Shown: positions 55,094-64,000 of the stretch, in pieces
How the letters are laid out: each line of letters opens with the position of its first letter
Position numbering within the stretch: the first letter of the stretch is position 1
Source of the DNA: Streptomyces sp. WZ.A104
GTDB lineage: Bacteria; Actinomycetota; Actinomycetes; Streptomycetales; Streptomycetaceae
Length of the DNA: 64,000 nucleotides
Assembly (NCBI RefSeq): GCF_002382885.1
Contig: NZ_NWVL01000016.1
Span: 53,598 to 117,597 of the forward strand
Direction of reading: 5' to 3'
Notes under the pieces: generated by a model
Databases searched by the model: none
Told to the model about the DNA's origin: nothing
Seen by the model: only the letters and a program-made list of their open reading frames with translations
Made by a program: the position numbers and the translations under genes

Positions 55094-55888
55094 TCACGGG
55101 ATCGGTTCGGCGTCCGGCCCCTCCTGTTCCAGCAGCTCCCGGGCGAAGTCCTCCCACTGCGCGTACCGGTCCGGATGCGCGGACCCCTGGACCGCCTGGC
55201 ACACGTCGCCCGGGGCCATCGACTCCCAGCCGTCGATCTGGAGCAGCCCCGGGTTGGCGCTGGGCGAAGGCAGCCCGTAGAAGGACTTGGACGCGGTCGG
55301 CACGTGGGTGATCTGGGCCGGGGTGCCCCAGCCCATGCTGGGACGCTGCTGGAAGACGCCGAGCGAGTCGTGGTCGACCGGGGAGGTGTAGTTGACGAAC
55401 TTCGACTCCTGCATCGCCGTCATCAGGGCGATCACCTGGGCTTCCGCGGGGAGGGCCGCACCCTTCCCGACGCCGATGACCGTACGGGCATGGGCCAGTT
55501 GCTCCCGACCCAGGTCGGACGGGTCCGCGAAGGCCTCCCGCAGCTCGCTGTCCGGGGCCGCCTTGAGCAGATGGGCGGTGACCGTGTCCACCTCGCCGGT
55601 CGGAGGCAGCCCGTAACTCTGCTGGAAGTCCCGCAGGCCCTGAGCGCCAGGGGCCTGGGGGGCGGGTGACGGCGGCGGGGCGGGGTCCGCGTGTGCCGGG
55701 GCTGCCGCGGTGAGCAGGAATCCGGCGACGGTCACCGCGAGCATGCGGTGGAGGAGTCGGCTCTTCCTCCGATTCGTTCGCGTACGGCCTCCTCCCGTAC
55801 GGACCCTTCCCGCACGGACCTCGCCCGTACGGCCCCTTCCCGCAGGAGCCTCTCCCGCACGGACCTCCCGCATACGGATCATTCGCAT
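55094..55888 (-). CDS. Secreted transglycosylase-like protein
   Basis: The C-terminal 150 residues match the lysozyme/transglycosylase-like module found in Streptomyces cell-wall proteins: AQVIALMTAMQESKFVNY with a candidate catalytic Glu, DHDSLGVFQQRPSMGWGTPAQI, then VCQAVQGSAHPDRYAQWEDFARELL. A signal peptide MLAVTVAGFLLTAAAPAHA is followed by a Pro-rich linker. The start is unsure: the first 40 codons are 15-bp repeats coding for Arg/Gly, and ATG at 55744 with GGAGGAAG 18 bases upstream is an alternative, though it removes the basic n-region. Confidence 0.75.
   Translation of the reverse strand: MRMIRMREVRAGEAPAGRGRTGEVRAGRVRTGGGRTRTNRRKSRLLHRMLAVTVAGFLLTAAAPAHADPAPPPSPAPQAPGAQGLRDFQQSYGLPPTGEVDTVTAHLLKAAPDSELREAFADPSDLGREQLAHARTVIGVGKGAALPAEAQVIALMTAMQESKFVNYTSPVDHDSLGVFQQRPSMGWGTPAQITHVPTASKSFYGLPSPSANPGLLQIDGWESMAPGDVCQAVQGSAHPDRYAQWEDFARELLEQEGPDAEPIP
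55780..55880. repeat. 15-bp tandem repeats at the start of the transglycosylase-like gene
   Basis: Units of CCCGYACGGACCYYK recur at 55794, 55809, 55824, 55839 and 55854, with less regular copies either side. Being a multiple of three, copy-number change would alter the predicted N-terminus by five residues without a frameshift. Confidence 0.85.
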
Positions 55889-56042
55889 ACGGAACCGTCC
55901 CGACGTGCCGTCGCGAAGTCAAGAACGCCGCACGCCGTGTCGATCAATGAGGTGTCGCCCAAAGGTCACTGCGACTGGACATGCCGGTGCCCCCGCCCGG
56001 ACGGACAGGGGACCTGGCCTGCGGGCCTGCGGGCCCGGCCCG

Positions 56043-57269
56043 TCAGGACCCCACGCTGAGCGTGAACCGGCGCGGGCTCCCGTCGTGTGCCGCGCCCGAG
56101 ACGTCCGGCTCGCCGTCCGGGCGGACGTCGTCGTACGGGAAGGCGTAACCGATCGGGCTGTTCGCGTGGACCACCCGGGACCAGTGGTTGGTCACCGCCG
56201 CCCTGTAGTAGTCCGCCGTCGACGTGCCGTTCGGCTGGCTCGGGTGGCTCAGCATGATCGAGCGGTTGAATCCCGCCGCCAGCCGGGCCAGGATCGCCTT
56301 CCTGTCGTCGGAGTCGCCCGGGTTGTTCGTGAACGGGCCGTGGTTGCAGGTGAAGATGTCCTTCGACTCCGGCTTGGTGAACGTGTGGCCGCCCTCGAAC
56401 GTGAGGACGTCCCCGCTCACCCGGCCCGCCCGCGAGCCCCGGCCGCCCTGGAGGTCGATGCGCAGGTCCTCGGAGCGGTACTTCGCCCACACCTCGTCGA
56501 TCTGAGCGGCGAAGAGGTCCCGGAACGGCATCTCGGCCGGGCGGTCGAAGTACGGGGCCATGATGTTCTGCGGCGAGACGACCCGCAGGACGCTCCCGTC
56601 GGAGCCCCGGGTGATCAGCCTGTCCCAGGGCTGCCCGTCGGCGGCGGCCTGGGCGGTGAGGTCGTCGGCGATCCGCCGCACCGCGCCGTCCGGGAGCGGG
56701 GCCACCGTGTGCGTACCGTCGCCCTCCAGTGTGATGCCGATCGGCAGGGCGGTCACCAGGTCCACGTAGCTGATGTTGGAGTACAGCTGCTCCGTGTTGA
56801 ACGTGAACTCGCAGAAGGACCAGGTGCGCCCGTGGTTCGGGTCCGAGGGCGTCGCGAAGGCGGGCTCCACGAGCGCGGGGCCCGGGTTGAGGTAGAAGTC
56901 CAGCTTGTCGTCGCGGACGAAGTAGACCCGTGCCCCGTACATCCGCGGCAGGGTCAGCACGACCGGGCCCGCACCCGCGGACTTGAGCGGGATCGCGCAG
57001 TCGACGGGCAGGGGGGTCTGCGGGGCGCCAGGGGAGTCGGGGCGGTAGACCTCGCCGTTCGGCCGCAGCAGCAGCCAGCGGCCGGTGCCCAGCTCGTGGC
57101 CGGTGACGTACGCGTGCACCGTGCCCGGCAGCGACGTGTTCTCCAGCGCCAGTTCACAGGTCGCTGGGGCCGCGGAGGCGCGCGGGCCGAGAGCGGTTCC
57201 CCAGGTGGGGTAGGTCAGCGCCGAGGCCGTGGCGGCGGCACCGGTCAGGAACATTCTGCGCGAAATCAC
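56043..57269 (-). CDS. GH64 endo-beta-1,3-glucanase
   Basis: The 408-residue secreted enzyme belongs to the laminaripentaose-producing beta-1,3-glucanase family. A Tat-like signal begins ISRRMFLTG. Glu154 and Asp170 (CEFTFNTEQ to SYVD) are spaced as the two catalytic acids of the family, and the thaumatin-like fold marks VYFVRDDKLDFYLNPGPALVEPAF and NGPFTNNPG-type loop are present. It attacks fungal cell-wall or laminarin glucan. GTG 57269 follows AGGGAG. The shared upstream region contains a sugar-repressor-type palindrome. Confidence 0.92.
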   Translation of the reverse strand: MISRRMFLTGAAATASALTYPTWGTALGPRASAAPATCELALENTSLPGTVHAYVTGHELGTGRWLLLRPNGEVYRPDSPGAPQTPLPVDCAIPLKSAGAGPVVLTLPRMYGARVYFVRDDKLDFYLNPGPALVEPAFATPSDPNHGRTWSFCEFTFNTEQLYSNISYVDLVTALPIGITLEGDGTHTVAPLPDGAVRRIADDLTAQAAADGQPWDRLITRGSDGSVLRVVSPQNIMAPYFDRPAEMPFRDLFAAQIDEVWAKYRSEDLRIDLQGGRGSRAGRVSGDVLTFEGGHTFTKPESKDIFTCNHGPFTNNPGDSDDRKAILARLAAGFNRSIMLSHPSQPNGTSTADYYRAAVTNHWSRVVHANSPIGYAFPYDDVRPDGEPDVSGAAHDGSPRRFTLSVGS

Positions 57270-57414
57270 GAGGGAGCTCCCTGGGTGTGTGGGGGCGCAG
57301 GCCGGGCGGCGTGGTGGGAGGAGTGGGGGTGTCGGGGGTGGGGGTGCCGGACCGTGGGGTGCCTGCGGTGCGCACCACTCTCGCGAGGCCCGGGGTAAGC
57401 GTCAAGACTTGCGA

Positions 57415-57430
57415 CTGAGAGCGCTCTCAG
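57415..57430. promoter_or_regulatory. LacI-type operator between GH64 and GH101 genes
   Basis: CTGAGAGCGCTCTCAG is a perfect 16-bp palindrome with the GAGCGCTC core typical of LacI-family sugar repressors in Streptomyces. It lies between the divergent GH64 and GH101 genes and shares its core with the box at 28055-28068. Confidence 0.65.
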
Positions 57431-57640
57431 AAATTCAGGGTCTTTACAACTCGACGCCGGGAAGCGGCACTTGCCGGAACCGAGCGGGTGTGAAGCGTGA
57501 CCACCCGGAAGTGGCCCGGAACAAGAGGTGAACGAACCCCCGGTCCGGCCCGCCGGCTCCCCGCCCCGGCCTGTGCACCCCCCACTTGGACTTACGCACC
57601 GGGGTTGTTGGACGGAGTCGGCCCCCGGAGCCGAAGTTCG

Positions 57641-57670
57641 TTGACGGTGTCCCGGCACGGCGGCTACTCA
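57641..57670 (+). promoter_or_regulatory. Candidate GH101 promoter
   Basis: TTGACG (57641-57646) and TACTCA (57665-57670), 18 bases apart, end six bases before ATG 57677, so the transcript would have almost no leader. Confidence 0.45.
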
Positions 57671-57676
57671 GGGGCC

Positions 57677-60600
57677 ATGTCGCCAAGATGCCCCTCCGTC
57701 GGCCTGGTCGCCGTCGCCTCAGCAGCCGTTCTGGCGCTCGTGGGGACCGCCCTCCCCGCCGCAGCCGCCGATCCGTCCCCCGCACCGGCTGGGGCGGCGA
57801 AGCCCAGCGGCTCCGCCACCATCGGCTCCCCCCCAGCTCACGGTCGCCGTCGGCGACGACTTCCCGCGCGTCCTCTCGTACACCGACAGGGCAAGTGGCA
57901 AGCGGCTCCTGGGCTCCACCCGGCCGGTCACCGCCGTCACCCTCAACGGCACGGCCCACCCGGTGAAGCTCAAGAGCGCGCCGAAGGTCACCGGCTCCGC
58001 CGCCCGCTACACCCTCGCCTTCGACGGGCTCCCGGGCGTCGAGATCGACGCCTCGCTGACCGTCTCCGGGCGGGCCGCCACGTTCAAGGTGACCGCCGTC
58101 CGGGATACCGCCGCCTTCCGGGTCGGCACGATCGGCATCCCGGGGCACGACCTCATCTCCGTCGGCTCCGCCGAGGCCGGGGCCGCCACCGCGTTCACCA
58201 CGCTCGACCCGGACTCCACCCGGACCGCCGACCGGTTCGCGAAGGTCACCGGGCAGACACGCCCCGACGCCGCGCCCGTCGGGGCCAGTTACGCGATCCT
58301 CAGCACCGGCTCGCTGGCCGCCGCGATCGAGTCCAACTCCTCGTACGACAAGCCATCCGGCCCCACCGGCGGTGACGACGCCCGCTTCTGGCACCAGGCG
58401 CGCGCCGAGGAGGGCGGCGGTGTCCGGGTCGGCGTCTGGTCCGGACAGTGGACCTACCGGGGCGAGGGCGCGCCGAAGCCCGAGAGCGGCGAGAACCTGC
58501 CATGGGCCAAGGTCGTCATCACCCCGGACGCCAACGGCGACAAGACCGTCGACTGGCAGGACGGGGCCATCGCCTTCCGCTCCATCGGCGTCACCGCGCC
58601 CGGCAGCGAGGACACCGCGAAGCGGGTCGTGACCCACATCCCGTTCAACTTCGCCAGCCAGGCCACCCACCCCTTCCTGCGCACCCTGGACGACGTCAAG
58701 CGGATCTCCAAGGCCACCGACGGCCTCGGCCAGCTCGCCGTCCTCAAGGGGTACGGCTCCGAGGGCCACGACTCCGCCCACCCGGACTACGGCGGCAACT
58801 ACAACAAGCGGGCGGGCGGGCTGAAGGACCTCAACACCCTGCTCAGGAAAGGCGAGAAGTGGGGTGCCACCTTCGGCGTCCACGTCAACGCCACCGAGTC
58901 CTACCCGGAGGCCAACGCCTTCAGCGAGCAGCTCGTCGACAAGACCAAGCCCGGCTGGAACTGGCTCAACCAGAGCTACTACATCGACCAGCGCCGCGAC
59001 ATCAACAGCGGGGACCTGGAGAAGCGCTTCCAGCAGCTGCGCGACGAGACCGACCGGAACCTCAGCTTCCTCTACATCGACGTCTACTACTCCCACGGCT
59101 GGATCGCCGACAAGACCATCCAGTCCGTGCAGAAGCAGGGCTGGACCGTCGGTACCGAGTGGTCCGACAAGTTCGAGCGCGCCTCGCTCTGGTCGCACTG
59201 GGCCAACGACCTCAACTACGGCGGGGCCACCAACAAGGGCCTGAACTCGCAGATCATCCGGTTCATCCGCAACGGCGAGAAGGACATCTGGAACGATCAC
59301 CCGGTCCTCGGCCAGAGCGCCCTGGAGGACTTCGAGGGCTGGACCGGCGAGACCGACTGGAACGCCTTCACCGCCAACATCTGGCAGAAGAACCTGCCCG
59401 CGAAGTACCTCCAACAGCAGAGGATCACCCGCTGGGACGGCGACGACATCACCTTCACCGGCGGGGTGCGCGGCACGGTCGAGGACGGGAAGCGGACCTT
59501 CTACGAGCAGGGCCGCAAGGTGCTCAGTGGCACCGGCTACCTGCTGCCGTGGGACGCGGGCAGGAAGCTCTACCACTACAGCGAGACCGGCGGCACCAGC
59601 AGCTGGGAGGTGCCCGGCAAGGGGCCGTACACCGTCTATGAACTGAGCGACAACGGCCGCGAGAAGGTCGCCACCGTCCGTCCGGTGAACGGGAAGATCA
59701 CGCTCACCGCCACCGCCGGGCAGCCGTACGTCCTCTACCACGCCCGTGCCCCGAAGGAAGCCGCCGCCGACTGGGGGCAGGGCACGCACCTGAAGGACCC
59801 CGGTTTCAACGACCGTGCCCTGAAGGGCTGGAAGAAGACCGGCACCGCCGTACGGCACACCGACGAGCAGGGGCGCAACAGCGCAGCCCTCTCCGGCCCC
59901 GCGCAGGCCGCCCTCTCCCAGACCGTCACCGGCCTCAAGCCCGGCAAGCGCTACACCGCCTCCGCCCTCATCGAGGTCGAGCCGGGCAGGACCCGGCGTA
60001 CGGTGCTGAGCGCGGGCGGGACGTCGGTCGCCGTCGACCGTTCCACGGTGAAGGACCACGTCGCCGCGTCCGACTGGCACGGCACCTACTTCCAGCGCGC
60101 CAAGGTCAACTTCACCGCCCCCGCGAACGGCCGCACCGCCCTGCGGATCGCGGCGGCCGCGGGCAGCGGGGCGAGGGTCCGCGCCGATGACGTACGGATC
60201 GTGCAGAACGCCCCCGCGACCCGGCCCGGCACGGTGGTGTACGAGGACTTCGAGGCGGTCGACCAGGGCTGGGGCCCCTTCCTCAAGGGCGATGCGGGCG
60301 GCTCCACCGACCCCCGCACCAGCATCTCCCAGCTCCACGCCCCGTACACCCAGTCCGGCTGGAACGGGAAGCTGATCGACGACGTGCTCGGGGGCGAGGA
60401 GTCCCTGAAGTCCCATGAGGAGAACACCGGGCTCGTCCACCGGACCGCCCCCTGGACCGTCCCCATGCGGGACGGCCACCGCTACAAGGTGGAGTTCGCC
60501 TACCAGTCCAGCCACGCCGGGGCCTACAGCTGGGTCGACGGCTACGACCGGGCCGCGGGCGGCAGGGCCACCTCCACGGAGACCCGCTCCACCCCCATCG

Positions 60601-61547
60601 GACAGCAGCGCACCACCGGCCACTTCAGCCGGACGCTCACCGCGGGCTGCGGCGACACCTGGACCGGGCTGCGCAAGAGGGCCGGAGCGCCCGAGGGCGC
60701 GGATTTCGTGCTCGACGACTTCACCGTCACCGACCTGGGCCCGGCCCCCGCGGGGCAGGAGGCCGTCTGCGGCACGCTCGACGTGGCCGCCGACGCGGAG
60801 ACCCTGGAGCCGGGGGCCGCTAACACGGTCAAGGCGACCTTCGCCAACGACGAGGCGACGGCCGCCACGGGCGTGCGGCTCGCGCTGACCGTGCCAAAGG
60901 GGTGGCGGGCCGAGCCCGCGGGCCCGGTCGCCTTCGACACGGTCGCCCCGGGCGCGAAGGTGACCGGCAGCTGGCGGGTCACCCCGCCGGCCGACGCCCC
61001 TTACGCGACGTACCAGTTGGAGGCGAAGGCCACGTACGCCGTCGAGGGCGCCGGGCGCACGCTCGGCGCGGGGACCTCCGTCCGTACCCTCCCGCCGCCG
61101 CCCACCGAGGACAGCTGGGCCAGTGACCTCGACTGGACGGCCTCGCAGAACGGCTGGGGGCCCGTCGAGCGCGACCTGTCCAACGGGGAGACCGGCACCG
61201 GTGACGGGGGCCCGCTGAAGATCGGCGGGGTCGCGTACGCCAAGGGGCTGGGCACCCACGCCCCGGCGAAGATCCGCTACTACCTGGGCGGGAAGTGCGC
61301 CTCCTTCACCGCCGAGGTGGGCGTGGACGACGTCCAGGCCACCCGGGGGAGTGTGCGGTTCTCGGTCACCGCCGACGGTACGGAGAGGGTGAAGTCGCCG
61401 GTGCTGGGTGCCGCCGATCCGGCCTGGCAGCTCGCCGCCGACATCACCGGAGCGAAGTACGTCGAACTGATCGTCGACGACGCCGGTGACGGCAACGGCA
61501 ACGACCACGCCGACTGGGGCAACGCCCGTTTCCACTGCGGAAGTTGA
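57677..61547 (+). CDS. GH101 endo-alpha-N-acetylgalactosaminidase, frameshifted near the 5' end
   Basis: A large secreted enzyme of about 1290 residues that releases Gal-GalNAc from mucin-type O-glycans. The signal peptide (LVAVASAAVLALVGTALPAAAA) is in frame from ATG 57677, but the enzyme is in another frame from about 57835 on: LTVAVGDDFPRVLSYT. The shift falls in a run of seven C (57828-57834); eight would restore one frame. The GH101 barrel has the nucleophile Asp in FLYIDVYY (GAC 59079) and acid/base Glu in VGTEWSDK (GAG 59157). Carbohydrate-binding modules and a C-terminal NPCBM domain (GLGTHAPAKIRYYL) follow. It could be a sequencing error, slippage or a real pseudogene. Confidence 0.88.
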
Positions 61548-61833
61548 TGCAGAGGGGCGATACAGGGAGGGGTGGCGCCGGAACCGGAGCCGCCCCTTCG
61601 GCCTTTCGTCCCGGAGCGCTGGGCCATACTGGGGGGAGCTCGGCGGCCCCCTCCGTGCCGTGTGGCCCACCGCACACCTTCCCTTTGTGGGGTCTCTACA
61701 ATGCAAGGCGGCGTTTCGCTGGTGGATCGCCTGCATGGTGCAACGGTTCTGTCCACTCCCACCACGAAACCGGGCGGGAGACTGTACGGAGTCGACGGCA
61801 CGATTTCTGGGTCCGGGTTCGTAGGGTCAGTAC
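61548..61833 (+). promoter_or_regulatory. Gap before pccB, with a leaderless-type promoter
   Basis: No gene is seen in these 286 bases. TAGGGT at 61822-61827 ends six bases before ATG 61834, predicting a transcript that begins at the start codon; no ribosome site precedes it. A clear -35 is not visible. Confidence 0.5.
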
Positions 61834-63417
61834 ATGACCGTTGTGGACGAAACCCAGGGTGAGCCGAGCGACGCCCGAGGCCGGGTGGCCGAACTGCTGG
61901 CCCTGCGCGAGCAGGCACGGCGCGGACCGAGCGAGCGGGCGACCGAGGCGCAGCACGCCAAGGGCAAGCTGACCGCGCGGGAGCGGATCGAGCTGCTGCT
62001 GGACCCGGGCTCGTTCAAGGAGGTCGAGCAGCTGCGCAGGCACCGGGCCACCGGGTTCGGCCTGGAGGCCAAGAAGCCGTACACCGACGGTGTCATCACG
62101 GGCTGGGGCACGGTCGAGGGCCGCACGGTCTTCGTGTACGCGCACGACTTCCGGATCTTCGGCGGGGCGCTCGGCGAAGCGCACGCCACGAAGATCCACA
62201 AGATCATGGACATGGCCATCTCGGCCGGTGCACCGCTGGTCTCCCTCAACGACGGCGCGGGCGCCCGCATCCAGGAGGGCGTGAGCGCGCTCGCCGGATA
62301 CGGCGGCATCTTCCAGCGCAACACGCGCGCCTCGGGCGTCATCCCGCAGATCTCGGTGATGCTCGGCCCGTGCGCCGGTGGCGCGGCCTACAGCCCGGCA
62401 CTGACCGACTTCGTCTTCATGGTCCGCGAGACCTCCCAGATGTTCATCACCGGACCGGACGTCGTGAAGGCGGTCACCGGTGAGGAGATCACCCAGAACG
62501 GCCTCGGCGGCGCGGACGTGCACGCCGAGACCTCGGGCGTCGCGCACTTCGCGTACGACGACGAGGAGACCTGCATCGCGGAGGTCCGCTACCTCATCGG
62601 GATGCTCCCCTCCAACAACCGCGAGAACCCGCCGACCGTCGACAGCGACGACCCCGCCGACCGGCGCAGCGACGTCCTGCTGGACCTGGTCCCGGCCGAC
62701 GGCAACCGCCCGTACGACATGCACCAGGTCATCGAGGAGCTCGTCGACGACGGCGACTACCTGGAGATCCACGAGCGCTGGGCCCGCAACATCATCTGCG
62801 CGATGGCCCGCCTCGACGGCCAGGTCGTCGGCATCGTCGCCAACCAGCCGCAGGCGCTGGCAGGGGTCCTGGACATCGAGGCCTCCGAGAAGGCCGCCCG
62901 CTTCGTCCAGATGTGCGACGCGTTCAACATCCCGATCATCACCCTTCTGGACGTCCCCGGCTTCCTCCCCGGGGTCGACCAGGAGCACGGTGGGATCATC
63001 CGCCATGGCGCGAAGCTGCTCTACGCCTACTGCAACGCCACCGTGCCACGGATCTCGCTGATCCTGCGGAAGGCCTACGGAGGCGCGTACATCGTCATGG
63101 ACAGCCAGTCCATCGGGGCCGACCTCACCTACGCCTGGCCCACCAACGAGATCGCGGTGATGGGCGCCGAGGGCGCCGCCAACGTCATCTTCCGCCGGCA
63201 GATCGCGGACGCGGAGGACCCCGAGGCCATGCGCGCCCGCATGGTCAAGGAGTACAAGTCCGAGCTGATGCACCCCTACTACGCGGCCGAGCGCGGCCTG
63301 GTCGACGACGTCATCGACCCCGCCGAGACCCGCGAGGTGCTCATCGCCTCGCTCGCGATGCTCCGCAACAAGCACGCCGACCTGCCGTCCCGCAAGCACG
63401 GCAACCCCCCGCAGTAG
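61834..63417 (+). CDS. pccB: Propionyl-CoA carboxylase beta (carboxyltransferase) subunit
   Basis: The 527-residue carboxyltransferase transfers CO2 from the biotin of an alpha subunit to acyl-CoA. It shows the N-terminal acyl-CoA half (SLNDGAGARIQEGVSALAGYGGIF) and the C-terminal biotin half (VDVPGFLPG-type, KAYGGAYIVMDSQS, TYAWPTNEIAVMGAEGA). Asp423 in GGAYIVMD corresponds to the residue that selects propionyl over acetyl substrates in the Streptomyces PccB structure, so propionyl-CoA is the likely substrate and methylmalonyl-CoA, a polyketide extender, the product. The small epsilon subunit gene follows. Confidence 0.95.
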   Translation: MTVVDETQGEPSDARGRVAELLALREQARRGPSERATEAQHAKGKLTARERIELLLDPGSFKEVEQLRRHRATGFGLEAKKPYTDGVITGWGTVEGRTVFVYAHDFRIFGGALGEAHATKIHKIMDMAISAGAPLVSLNDGAGARIQEGVSALAGYGGIFQRNTRASGVIPQISVMLGPCAGGAAYSPALTDFVFMVRETSQMFITGPDVVKAVTGEEITQNGLGGADVHAETSGVAHFAYDDEETCIAEVRYLIGMLPSNNRENPPTVDSDDPADRRSDVLLDLVPADGNRPYDMHQVIEELVDDGDYLEIHERWARNIICAMARLDGQVVGIVANQPQALAGVLDIEASEKAARFVQMCDAFNIPIITLLDVPGFLPGVDQEHGGIIRHGAKLLYAYCNATVPRISLILRKAYGGAYIVMDSQSIGADLTYAWPTNEIAVMGAEGAANVIFRRQIADAEDPEAMRARMVKEYKSELMHPYYAAERGLVDDVIDPAETREVLIASLAMLRNKHADLPSRKHGNPPQ

Positions 63418-63487
63418 TCACCGCCGACGCGGCGCGATCCGCCGCCCGGTCCACGACCATCTGCCGAGAAGACGGAGACACCCCACC

Positions 63488-63691
63488 ATGAGCCTCACTT
63501 CCGCCGAGTCCGTCCTGCGCGTCGAGAAGGGGTACGCCGACCCCGAGGAGCTGGCCGCCATCACCGCCGTCCTGATGGCCCGCGCCGCCGCCCAGCCCGC
63601 CGCCCCCGCCCGCCGCGGCCGCGACACCGCGGGCTGGCGCCGCCTGGAGCGCACGCCGGGCTTCCGCGCTCCGCACAGCTGGCAGGGCTGA
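63488..63691 (+). CDS. pccE: Acyl-CoA carboxylase epsilon subunit
   Basis: The 67-residue epsilon subunit has the family start LRVEKGYADPEELAAITAVLMARAA and the Arg/Trp-rich end GWRRLERTPGFRAPHSWQ. It stabilises the alpha-beta complex and raises activity of the actinobacterial carboxylases. It starts at ATG 63488, 70 bases after pccB, behind GGAGACACC. Confidence 0.95.
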   Translation: MSLTSAESVLRVEKGYADPEELAAITAVLMARAAAQPAAPARRGRDTAGWRRLERTPGFRAPHSWQG

Positions 63692-63723
63692 CACCAGCCG
63701 CCCCGGCGTTCCCAGGGTCACGA

Positions 63724-63762
63724 AGAAGGGCCCCGCACTCCTGAGGAGTGCGGGGCCCTTCT
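63724..63762. terminator. Bidirectional hairpin after pccE
   Basis: A perfect 18-bp stem (63724-63741 with 63745-63762), loop TGA, lies between convergent genes and can serve both. Confidence 0.85.
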
Positions 63763-63781
63763 CGGTGCCGGAGGGGGCCGC

Positions 63782-64000
63782 TCAGCGCAGGCGTGCCATC
63801 AGGGCGTGCTCGACCAGGGTGATGAGCGCGCTCTTGGCGTCGGCGCGGTGCCGGGCGTCCGTCGTCAGGATCGGCGTGTCCGGGCCGATCTGGAGTGCTT
63901 CGCGTACTTCGTCGGGGGTGTAGGGCTGGTGTCCGTCGAAGCCGTTGAGGGCGATGACGAAGGGGAGGCCGCTGTTCTCGAAGTAGTCGACGGCGGGGAA
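63782..64000 (-). CDS. Conservon-type GTP-binding protein, C-terminal end
   Basis: On the minus strand 72 codons are open to the window edge and end at 63782: FPAVDYFENSGLPFVIALNGFDG, then YTPDEVREALQIGPDTPILTTDAR and a final VEHALMARLR. This matches the end of the MglA-like small GTPases encoded as the fourth gene of Streptomyces conservons (CvnD); NGFDG occupies the position of the NKxD guanine motif. The remaining conservon genes are expected beyond the window. Confidence 0.85.
   Translation of the reverse strand, partial: FPAVDYFENSGLPFVIALNGFDGHQPYTPDEVREALQIGPDTPILTTDARHRADAKSALITLVEHALMARLR

Noticed and set aside
57444..61736. 1430-residue minus-strand open frame opposite GH101
   Set aside because: It is the antisense shadow of the GH101 gene: repetitive composition, no domains, no ribosome site.

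Overview
The window is high-GC actinobacterial chromosome, almost certainly Streptomyces. The signs are very strong G/C third-position bias, frequent GTG starts, U-less GC-rich terminator hairpins, leaderless-type starts, and typical families (PucR, XRE/DUF397 pairs, GH64/GH101 secreted enzymes, acyl-CoA carboxylase beta/epsilon pair). From memory, the order ilvB-ilvN-ilvC-serA ... proline catabolism ... leuB-ilvE ... citramalate synthase matches the conserved core arrangement of Streptomyces chromosomes. I could not run a comparison.

Layout. 1-423 is the 3' end of an EAL-domain gene. 457-6048 is the branched-chain and serine block: an ilvB leader peptide with attenuator, ilvB, ilvN, ilvC, serA. 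6208-10164 is an inserted conflict module: a membrane-anchored, prepilin-like polymorphic toxin with a Tox-REase-5 tip, an Imm52-like immunity protein and a translationally coupled unknown protein. 10269-15276 holds a short cis-prenyltransferase, a PucR regulator, and the divergent proline dehydrogenase / P5C dehydrogenase pair. 15424-19930 is accessory: nitroreductase, a broken streptogrisin protease, an AAC(2')-like acetyltransferase, an MDR oxidoreductase with divergent LysR regulator, and a 42-residue protein. 20041-26354 returns to amino-acid synthesis (leuB, ilvE, cimA with an isoleucine-type attenuator), with an agmatine-deiminase/TetR pair between.

26433-31190 is a collapsed sugar-utilisation locus: a truncated oligopeptide-type ABC ATPase fused in frame to a truncated GH1 enzyme, then an intact secreted GH3 enzyme. 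31258-41119 holds membrane and secreted proteins of unknown role, an XRE/DUF397/anti-sigma-like trio, a CxxC flavoprotein, a broken LysE exporter, a GNAT and a VOC protein. 41715-52582 is a second conflict module: a LamG-type secreted protein, a 2172-residue RHS/YD-repeat protein with a low-GC C-terminal tip, and a small candidate immunity gene. A frameshifted IS1380-like element (52583-54244) sits between that gene and yceI. 54245-61547 has YceI, a transglycosylase-like secreted protein, GH64, and a GH101 gene broken in a C7 run. The end holds pccB-pccE and the 3' end of a conservon-type GTPase gene.

How it fits together. The ilv/leu/cimA genes give a complete acetolactate, citramalate and leucine route with at least two peptide-leader attenuators. 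Two unrelated toxin/immunity cassettes, several gene remnants and three gene ends at which the stop-codon region has been tandemly duplicated show that the gaps between core genes are the plastic part of this region.
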